Shown: in pieces, positions 1-5,072 of the stretch
Position numbering within the stretch: the stretch's first letter is position 1
Layout of the letters: each line of letters begins with the position of its first letter
Source of the DNA: Plantactinospora alkalitolerans
GTDB taxonomy: Bacteria; Actinomycetota; Actinomycetes; Mycobacteriales; Micromonosporaceae
Direction: 5' to 3'
NCBI RefSeq assembly: GCF_015690345.1
Contig: NZ_JADPUN010000169.1
Location: 1-32,684, forward strand
DNA: 32,684 bases
The notes under the pieces: generated by a model
Database searches by the model: none
Told to the model about the DNA's origin: nothing
The model's input: the letters and a program-made list of their open reading frames with translations, nothing else
Position numbers and translations under genes: made by a program

Positions 1-872
1 GGCAGGTTGTGCGAGACGCCCTGCAGGCTGATCGCCTCGACCGGCGCGGTGCCGCCGCTGCCGCCGTAGCGGGTACGGGTGTAGCCGGACTGGGGCGTGT
101 CGGTGGAGGTCGGCGTCTGGCTCAGCCCGTGGACGTTCGTCCACTGCTTGATCTCCTCGCCGAAGTTCGGATAGCGCAGGGTCTCGTCGTTCGTGCCGTG
201 CCACAACTGCATCCGGGGCCGGGGGCCCGTGTAACCGGGGTAGGCGTTCCGGACCAGGTCGCCCCACTGCTGGGCGGTCCGGATCACCTGGCCGTTCGCG
301 CATTCACTGTTCCAGGTGGACCCACCGGTGGTGGCGAAGCAACTGTGCGGCACTCCCGCGAAGGCGGCACCGGCGGCGAACACGTCGGGGTAGTTGCCGA
401 GCAGGACGTTCGTCATCATGGCGCCGGAGGAGGAGCCGGTGGCGAATACCCGCGCCGGGTCGGCGTTGTACCGCTGCTGGACGTAGCGGACCATCGACAC
501 GATCGACACCGGGTCGCTGCCACCGTCGCGGCGCAGCGCCTGCTGGGAGTAGACGTCGAAGCACTGGCCGCTGCGGGTCGCCGAGGGATAGATGACGATG
601 TACCCGTACCGGTCCGCCAGCGAGGCGAACTGGGTGCCGGAGTAGAACGCCGGGCCGGTGCCGGTGCAGTAGTGCACCGCGACCAGGATCGCGGGCCGCG
701 CCGCGACCCGGTCCGGCACGTAGAGGTGCATCCGGAGATTGCTGGGGTTGGTGCCGAAGTTGGTCACCTCGGTGAGCGTCGCCGCCGAGGCGGGCGTGGC
801 CACCGTGAGACCCAACAGGGCCAGGGCCGCCGCGACCCCCGCCGCGCCGAGCACTTGTACGAGCCGTCTCAT
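1..872 (-). CDS. Secreted CE1-type carbohydrate esterase (acetylxylan esterase / PHB depolymerase-like), C-terminus cut off by window
   Basis: The start ATG at 870-872 follows a good Shine-Dalgarno (AAGGGG, 6 nt away). Residues 1-30 form a signal peptide: MRR, a hydrophobic Ala/Leu stretch, then a TPASAA cleavage-type end, so the enzyme should be exported. The visible 290 residues show an alpha/beta hydrolase: a VAVHYCTGTG segment, a GSSSG elbow with the middle Ser near residue 148, HGTNDETLRY carrying the likely acid, and GVSHN near the window edge carrying the likely His. This order fits the CE1/esterase-PHB family, which deacetylates xylan or cleaves feruloyl or polyester bonds. In actinomycetes such enzymes often continue into a carbohydrate-binding module, which would lie outside the window. 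The LacI regulator 180 bp upstream on the same strand supports a polysaccharide role. The exact substrate is not readable. Confidence 0.88.
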   Translation of the reverse strand, partial: MRRLVQVLGAAGVAAALALLGLTVATPASAATLTEVTNFGTNPSNLRMHLYVPDRVAARPAILVAVHYCTGTGPAFYSGTQFASLADRYGYIVIYPSATRSGQCFDVYSQQALRRDGGSDPVSIVSMVRYVQQRYNADPARVFATGSSSGAMMTNVLLGNYPDVFAAGAAFAGVPHSCFATTGGSTWNSECANGQVIRTAQQWGDLVRNAYPGYTGPRPRMQLWHGTNDETLRYPNFGEEIKQWTNVHGLSQTPTSTDTPQSGYTRTRYGGSGGTAPVEAISLQGVSHNL

Positions 873-933
873 CCGGATCCCCTTCCAGTCCACCGGTCCC
901 CCGGCGACGACAGCGGTCGGGCACACCGGAGAC

Positions 934-966
934 CGAAACATTCCGAAGTATCAATGGAAATATTTC
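934..966. promoter_or_regulatory. Candidate LacI-type operator region before the esterase
   Basis: The gap between the LacI gene and the esterase holds an unusually AT-rich patch. It contains the perfect 10-bp palindrome GAAATATTTC at 957-966 and a related half-formed copy CGAAACATTCCG at 934-945, 23 bp apart. A third related word, CGAAACATCG, lies at 2142-2151, just upstream of the LacI start. Xylan-utilisation regulators of actinomycetes are known to bind CGAAA/TTTCG-type palindromes, so these are plausible sites for the neighbouring LacI protein. Binding is inferred. Confidence 0.45.
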
Positions 967-1053
967 TAGGCGCAATACATCGACGATGCCTGATTTAGTG
1001 ACAGTCCGGCCTGACCCGCGACAACCACTTCCCCGAATCGGGGTCCTCGCTGC

Positions 1054-2127
1054 TCAGGGTGCGGATAGCGGGGCCGGGACCCGGCCGGGCGGGCGCGGCG
1101 GAGCGGTGCTCTCGCGTACGACGAGGTCGGTGGCCAGCTCGATCCGGTGCTGCTCCAGCGGCTGACCGTCGGCGAGATCGATGATCATCCGTGCGGCGGT
1201 CGCCCCCATCTGCTCCAGCGGCTGCCGCACGGTGGTCATCGGCGGGCCCGACCAGCGGGTGAAGGAGAGATCGTCGAAGCCGACCACGCTCAGCGCGTCC
1301 GGTATCCGGACCCCCGCCTGTCGGGCCGCCTCGTAGACGCCGAACGCCTGGAGGTCGTTGGTCGTGAAGATCGCCGTGGGCGGGTCGGGCAGGTCGAGCA
1401 ACTCCCGGCCGTCGGCCAGGCCGCCCTCGACGTACAGCCGGCTGATCCGGACCAGTTCCGGATCCACGGGTACGCCCGCGGCGTCCATCGCCGCCCGGTA
1501 ACCGTCCAGCCGGGCCCGGCAGCACGGCCATTGCAGCGGGCCCGTCAGCATGGCGATCCGCCGGTGGCCGAGGTCGAGCAGGTGCCGGGTGGCGGCGAGC
1601 CCGCCGTTCCAGTTCGTCGCCCCGACCGACGGGGTCTGGTGCAGCGGCTCACCGGTCGGATCGACCACGACCAGCGGGATCGACCGCGTCGCGAGTTGCG
1701 ACTGCTGCGCGACGGTCAGCTCGGAGAAGACCGCGATCACCCCGGTCGGGCGCCGGGTCAACACCTGCTCGGTCCAGGCCCGGCCCGGCGTCAGCCGACC
1801 CTGCATCTCGGTCAGTACGACGGCCAGGTCATGCTCCCGGGCCACCTTCTCCACACCTCGGATGATCTCCAACGCCCACAGGCTCTCCAGGGCGTGGAAG
1901 ACCAGTTCCAGGATGGCGACCGAACTGGACGCCGCCGGCCGGCGGTACTCGTGCTCCCGGAGAATCGCCTCGACCCTCTTGCGGGTCTCCAGGGCCACCC
2001 CGGTCTGCCCGTTGATGACCCGGGAGACCGTCGGTGCGGACACCCCCGCCAGTCGGGCGATCTTCGCAACCGTGAGCACCCTGCCACGACCACTGCCACG
2101 GGTGGGCTGCGAATCGATGCCGGTCAT
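1054..2127 (-). CDS. LacI/GalR-family transcriptional regulator
   Basis: This is a 357-residue protein of normal LacI length. Residues about 19-65 hold the LacI helix-turn-helix and hinge helix (TVAKIARLAGVSAPTVSRVI, then NGQTGVALETRKRVE), which bind palindromic operators. The rest is a periplasmic-binding-like sugar sensor: TGVIAVFSELT, then RHLLDLGHRRIAMLTGP in the middle, then PTAIFTTNDLQAFGVYEAARQAG and ALSVVGFDDLSF toward the end. It lies upstream of the esterase in the same orientation, and CGAAAC-type palindromes lie before both genes. It therefore probably represses the esterase and itself until a sugar or oligosaccharide binds. The inducer cannot be read. The start ATG at 2125-2127 has no strong Shine-Dalgarno. 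The family call is secure and the target is inference. Confidence 0.93.
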   Translation of the reverse strand: MTGIDSQPTRGSGRGRVLTVAKIARLAGVSAPTVSRVINGQTGVALETRKRVEAILREHEYRRPAASSSVAILELVFHALESLWALEIIRGVEKVAREHDLAVVLTEMQGRLTPGRAWTEQVLTRRPTGVIAVFSELTVAQQSQLATRSIPLVVVDPTGEPLHQTPSVGATNWNGGLAATRHLLDLGHRRIAMLTGPLQWPCCRARLDGYRAAMDAAGVPVDPELVRISRLYVEGGLADGRELLDLPDPPTAIFTTNDLQAFGVYEAARQAGVRIPDALSVVGFDDLSFTRWSGPPMTTVRQPLEQMGATAARMIIDLADGQPLEQHRIELATDLVVRESTAPPRPPGRVPAPLSAP

Positions 2128-2182
2128 CGCCGCAGCCTACGCGAAACATCGAGGACGATACCGACCGAAACCGGCGCACGGG

Positions 2183-2248
2183 TCAGGATCCGGCGCGGCG
2201 CACCGACGACGGTTCAGGATCCGGCGCGGCGCACCGACGACGGTTCAG
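2183..2248. repeat. 31-bp direct tandem duplication overlapping the asparaginase stop codon
   Basis: Two perfect 31-bp copies stand head to tail (2183-2213 and 2214-2244), each starting TCAGGATCCG and ending GACGACGGT. A four-base start of a third copy (TCAG) covers the TGA stop of the asparaginase gene on the minus strand. The array fills most of the gap between asparaginase and the LacI gene. It looks like a recent slippage duplication; no hairpin with a T-tract is seen in it. Confidence 0.85.
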
Positions 2249-3246
2249 CCGCCGCCGCTGCCGGGAAGGGCGAGCTGGTCGAACCATTCGCGCGCCGCTG
2301 CCACACCGCCGTCATCACCGAGGGCCACCATCAGCGCGACCCGCGCCTTCTCCGGGGCCAGCCCCCGGGCCCCGATCGCGCCGATCTTCGCGGCCAGCCC
2401 GGCCGGGGCCGGCAGTTCCGACAACCCGACCGGACGGGTCCGGCACCGGGAGGCGACCACCACCGGGATGTCCGCCGCGGTCAGGTCGCCGATCGTCACG
2501 AAGAGGTCGACCGGGATGTTGCCCAGCCCCGTGCCCTCCAGTACGACGCCCCGGGCACCGGCGTCGACGACGGTGGTGAGCAGGACCGGGTCGATGCCCG
2601 GGTAGGTCTTTATCAGGGCGACGTCGGACTCCGGTTCACCACGCGCCTCCGGCGGCCGGGGCGGCGGGGTACCAAGCATCTCGACCCGGCTGCCGACGAC
2701 CCGCCCGAGTACGCCGTACGGTGCCGACGAGAAGGCCCGTACGGTGGTGGCGTCGACCATGCTGACCCAGCGCGCGGCGTGCAGTTCGTCGTCCACACAG
2801 ACCACGGCGCCGGCTCCGGCCAGCGCCGGATCGGCGGCGGCGGCGATGGCGGAGGCCAGGTTGCGGGGGCCGTCGGCGGAGAGCTCGTCCCGGTGGCGCA
2901 CCGCACCGGTCAGGACGATCGCGGCCCGGGGCGCGGCGGGGCCAGCCATCAGGTCGACGAGGAAGGCCGTCTCCGCCAGGGTGTCGGTGCCATAGCTGAT
3001 CACCACGCCGTCGTATCCGTCGTCGGTTCCCGCCGCCCGGACGCGTCGGCCCAGGCCCAGCATCGTCGCCGCCGTCACGTCCCAGCTCGGCTCGGCCAGT
3101 ACGTCCTCGACCACCACCTCGGCGGCGAGCAGATCCCGGGGAAGGGTGTCGAGCAGCTCCGCGCCGGACGCCACCGCCTCCCGACCCGGCCGGGTCGAAT
3201 AGGCGATGGTGTCCTTGGCCGCGAGCAGCAACACACGGCTGACCAT
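2245..3246 (-). CDS. L-asparaginase (asparaginase/glutaminase family)
   Basis: This 333-residue enzyme should hydrolyse L-asparagine to aspartate and ammonia. Both nucleophile-region motifs of the family are present: the first Thr in KDTIAYS (Thr13) and the Thr-Asp pair in YGTDTLAETAF (Thr87, Asp88). A substrate-pocket stretch LSADGPRNL follows, and the C-terminal half ends with the expected small domain (ALMVALGDDGGVA). Two oddities are visible: the usual Gly-Gly before the first Thr (TGGTI) is Lys-Asp here, and the His normally preceding GTDT is Tyr. No signal peptide is seen, so it is probably cytoplasmic. The start ATG has an upstream AGGAG-type Shine-Dalgarno. It is the last gene of a minus-strand run after the Clp-N gene, but no functional link is evident. 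Confidence 0.9.
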   Translation of the reverse strand: MVSRVLLLAAKDTIAYSTRPGREAVASGAELLDTLPRDLLAAEVVVEDVLAEPSWDVTAATMLGLGRRVRAAGTDDGYDGVVISYGTDTLAETAFLVDLMAGPAAPRAAIVLTGAVRHRDELSADGPRNLASAIAAAADPALAGAGAVVCVDDELHAARWVSMVDATTVRAFSSAPYGVLGRVVGSRVEMLGTPPPRPPEARGEPESDVALIKTYPGIDPVLLTTVVDAGARGVVLEGTGLGNIPVDLFVTIGDLTAADIPVVVASRCRTRPVGLSELPAPAGLAAKIGAIGARGLAPEKARVALMVALGDDGGVAAAREWFDQLALPGSGGG

Positions 3247-3285
3247 TTCTGACTCCTGCTCCGATCTCGGACGGGAACCGACCGA

Positions 3286-3378
3286 CTACGGCATGTCGGT
3301 CAGCAACGGCAGCACCACCAGCAGCACGAACGTCATCGTCGCCACGACGGCGGACCGCACGACCTCGGGCGCGTCCAC
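3286..3378 (-). CDS. Possible 30-residue single-span membrane peptide
   Basis: This GTG-started ORF begins 6 nt after the stop of the Clp-N gene. GAGGAC in the end of that gene could serve as its Shine-Dalgarno, about 9 nt away. The peptide is mostly one hydrophobic span (VVATMTFVLLVVLPLL) with short charged flanks, long enough to cross a membrane once. It would be translated with the RHH/Clp-N gene and fills most of the gap before asparaginase. No known family is recognised. An ORF this short can arise by chance in GC-rich DNA, so the call rests on position, a possible ribosome site and the clean hydrophobic profile. Confidence 0.35.
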   Translation of the reverse strand: MDAPEVVRSAVVATMTFVLLVVLPLLTDMP

Positions 3379-3384
3379 GGCCGA

Positions 3385-4167
3385 TCAGTCCTCGCCGGTG
3401 ACGCCGGCTCGTTCCTCCAGCCGCTCGATCCGCGCGACGATCGGCTGGACCTCCCGGGCGACGGCGGCGGCCAGCATGGTCGCGAGTTCCGTCGGCGTCG
3501 TGGCGGCGCCCGCCTGCGCGGGCTGCGGCGGGGACTGGGCCTGGGCCCGCAGGTGGACGTAGCCGGCCAGCGCCGCCGCGACCGCCCGTCGGGTGAGTCG
3601 GAGTTCGGCTCCCCGAGACCTGAGCAGCTGCCCGGCGACCCCGTCGGGCTCGGCGATCAGCCCCAGCAGCAGGTGCTCACAGCCGACGTAGTTGTGGCCG
3701 AACGCGGTCGCCTCGGTGACCGCGAGTTCGAGCGCGTTGGCCGCCGGACTGCTGAAGTGCCGGGACGTGCTGTCGGCGGGGGCGCCGGCTTCGGCCGTCG
3801 GCTGACCGGCGAGGTCGCTGGCCAGCCGCTCGGGCTCGATCTCCTCGACCCGGAGCACGTGCAGGGCCAGGTTGCCGCCCTCGGCCAGCACGCCGTCGAG
3901 CAGGTGGGCCGTGCCGACGCCCGCCGACCCGTCCACCCGGGACCGCTCGATGCCGAGTTTGACCGCCGCCCGGGCCCGCGGGGTGAAGTGCGGCAGCCGG
4001 GTGGCCAGGTCGGAATCGTCGAGATCGCCGAGGCCGGTTTCCCGGATGGCGCTGACCCGCCGTACGGCCTGCTCCAGCGCGCGTTGGCAGACCGCCGAGA
4101 CCGGTACGCCCGAGGCCCGCACCGCCTCGGCCAGTTCGTCGGGCAGGTAGACGTTGATCTTCGGCAT
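3385..4167 (-). CDS. Ribbon-helix-helix protein fused to two Clp N-terminal (Clp-R) repeats
   Basis: This is a 260-residue protein. Residues 1-45 (KINVYLPDELAEAVRASG and following) resemble a CopG/Arc-type ribbon-helix-helix DNA-binding unit. Two Clp N-terminal repeats follow: residues about 62-118 (FTPRARAAVKLG to GTAHLLDGVLAEGG) and about 138-205 (FSSPAANALELA to GCEHLLLGLIAEPDG). In ClpA/ClpC these repeats bind adaptors and substrates, but no AAA+ ATPase domain is present here. The tail has a short coiled-coil-like stretch (VQPIVARIERLEERAG). It may be a regulator that senses or recruits Clp substrates, which is inference. The ATG at 4165-4167 is chosen over the GTG directly before it because GGAGG is 7 nt upstream of the ATG. 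A CsoR-like palindrome overlaps its -10 box. Confidence 0.85.
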   Translation of the reverse strand: MPKINVYLPDELAEAVRASGVPVSAVCQRALEQAVRRVSAIRETGLGDLDDSDLATRLPHFTPRARAAVKLGIERSRVDGSAGVGTAHLLDGVLAEGGNLALHVLRVEEIEPERLASDLAGQPTAEAGAPADSTSRHFSSPAANALELAVTEATAFGHNYVGCEHLLLGLIAEPDGVAGQLLRSRGAELRLTRRAVAAALAGYVHLRAQAQSPPQPAQAGAATTPTELATMLAAAVAREVQPIVARIERLEERAGVTGED

Positions 4168-4203
4168 CACGGCCCCTCCACTCGTCCGGCCAGGAGTGCC
4201 CTC

Positions 4204-4225
4204 ACTATACCCCCCTTGGGGTTAT
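4204..4225 (-). promoter_or_regulatory. CsoR/RcnR-like operator overlapping a -10 box
   Basis: The 19-bp imperfect palindrome at 4207-4225 reads ATACCCCCCTTGGGGTTAT on the plus strand, with seven of nine symmetric pairs matching. It has the ATAxCCCC/GGGGxTAT form of operators bound by CsoR-type repressors (copper, or persulfide in the CstR branch). On the minus strand a -10 hexamer TATAGT (4204-4209) overlaps it, placing the transcript start about 30 nt before the Clp-N gene. A bound repressor would block this promoter. No CsoR gene is in the window. Confidence 0.55.
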
Positions 4226-4244
4226 TGAGTACCCCCATCTCCGA

Positions 4245-4661
4245 TCAGTGCAGATCCGTTTCGTCGTCGGCCACCGGACCACCCAGCTCCCCGGTCCCGT
4301 ACCCGTCGAGGACCTCCAGCACCCGCCTGCCCCAGCGCTCGTGCGCGGCCTGACGGCTCACTCCCGCCGCCCGCGCGATCAGTTCCCAGGTCACTCCCCA
4401 GCGCCGCAGGCCGACGACGCTGGGCAGCGGGTCGACTCCGGCGGTCAGGATGATCCGGAAGTGCAGCAACTGCGCCGCCACCTCGCGCCGGTGGCCGGCA
4501 TCACCGCCCTGCTCCGCCAGCCACTGTGGACCTCCCGGCACGGGGCGCCCACCGATCAGCAGGTCAGCCTGCCGGCTCGCCTCGTTGACGGCGGCGTTGA
4601 CGGACGCCGTGACGGCTCCGGCCACATCCACCGCTAGTGCGGTTTCCACTACTTGATCCAT
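4245..4661 (-). CDS. Small helix-turn-helix DNA-binding protein
   Basis: This is a 138-residue protein with a C-terminal helix-turn-helix around residues 96-125 (WGVTWELIARAAGVSRQAAHERWG), similar to sigma-region-4 or AsiA/Xre-like small HTH units. The N-terminal half is helical and Ala/Val-rich, with no domain I recognise. The start ATG at 4659-4661 sits 7 nt after a TACCCT -10 box with a TTGACG -35 box 17 bp upstream, so the mRNA is probably leaderless and translation starts at this ATG. Paired TGTCA/TGACA repeats overlap both promoter boxes, which suggests autoregulation. The downstream RHH/Clp-N gene, 77 bp away, has its own promoter, so the two may respond to different signals. Its function beyond DNA binding is unknown. 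Confidence 0.82.
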   Translation of the reverse strand: MDQVVETALAVDVAGAVTASVNAAVNEASRQADLLIGGRPVPGGPQWLAEQGGDAGHRREVAAQLLHFRIILTAGVDPLPSVVGLRRWGVTWELIARAAGVSRQAAHERWGRRVLEVLDGYGTGELGGPVADDETDLH

Positions 4662-4664
4662 AGC

Positions 4665-4710
4665 TGTCAGGGTAGCCTTGACAAAAGACCGCGTCAAGGT
4701 AGGCATGACA
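4665..4710 (-). promoter_or_regulatory. Leaderless promoter with two operator-like repeats for the HTH gene
   Basis: On the minus strand, -35 TTGACG (4692-4697) and -10 TACCCT (4669-4674) are spaced by 17 bp, and the ATG follows 7 nt after the -10. Two related 19-bp words lie 27 bp apart: 4665-4683 (TGTCAAGGCTACCCTGACA, a partial palindrome with TGTCA/TGACA ends) and 4692-4710 (TGTCATGCCTACCTTGACG). One covers the -10 region and the other covers the -35 region, which fits repression or autoregulation by a dimeric DNA-binding protein. Confidence 0.6.
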
Positions 4711-4763
4711 AGCTCCCGGCCGCGCCCGGCGAATTGCCTCCGGCACGCGGCCCGGCCGTGCGC

Positions 4764-5072
4764 TAAGATCGTTTTACGGACCGGACCAGGCCGAGCGGCG
4801 CCAGCGAGGCGACGCGGGCCACCAGGACGGTCAAGACGATCCGGAGTGGGCGAATGGCCACGGTAGGGCGGCGAGCTATCCACGCCGAGCTGGGGAACGA
4901 GGACAGCGTCCTCGCCTGACCCCCTCGGCCCGGCTCGGCGTACGCCATTTCGGCCCGCCCATCCGTCTTCGCGCGAACGAGCTCCGGACGGACACCGCGA
5001 GGACCCGGCACGACCATTCGGCCGTACGGGTTCCGGTGCGCGTTCGCCACCCCGCACGACAAGGCCAGTGCC
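4764..5072 (+). promoter_or_regulatory. Promoter-like -10 and roughly 300-nt leader before alaS
   Basis: The stretch before the synthetase holds no convincing gene. A -10-like TAAGAT is at 4764-4769, but no good -35 is seen. If it is used, the mRNA has a leader of about 300 nt. Inside is a compact 7-bp stem with a 3-nt loop (CGAGGAC-AGC-GTCCTCG) near 4896-4912. An element GGACACCGCG near 5012-5021 faintly resembles a T-box core but has an extra base. A T-box or attenuator is possible but not demonstrated. The Shine-Dalgarno before the ATG is weak (AAGG). Confidence 0.35.

Noticed and set aside
1147-3252. A 701-codon plus-strand frame
   Set aside because: It is antisense to the LacI and asparaginase genes and has a Pro/Arg/Gly-rich shadow composition.
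4678-4866. A 62-codon plus-strand frame before alaS, as a possible alanine leader peptide
   Set aside because: It is a TTG-started Arg/Pro-rich frame with no ribosome site and no run of alanine codons placed before a hairpin.
5000-5072. T-box antiterminator before alaS
   Set aside because: Only GGACACCGCG is present, with an extra base relative to the T-box core, and no stem I or specifier loop could be recognised by eye. Kept as an open question in the findings.
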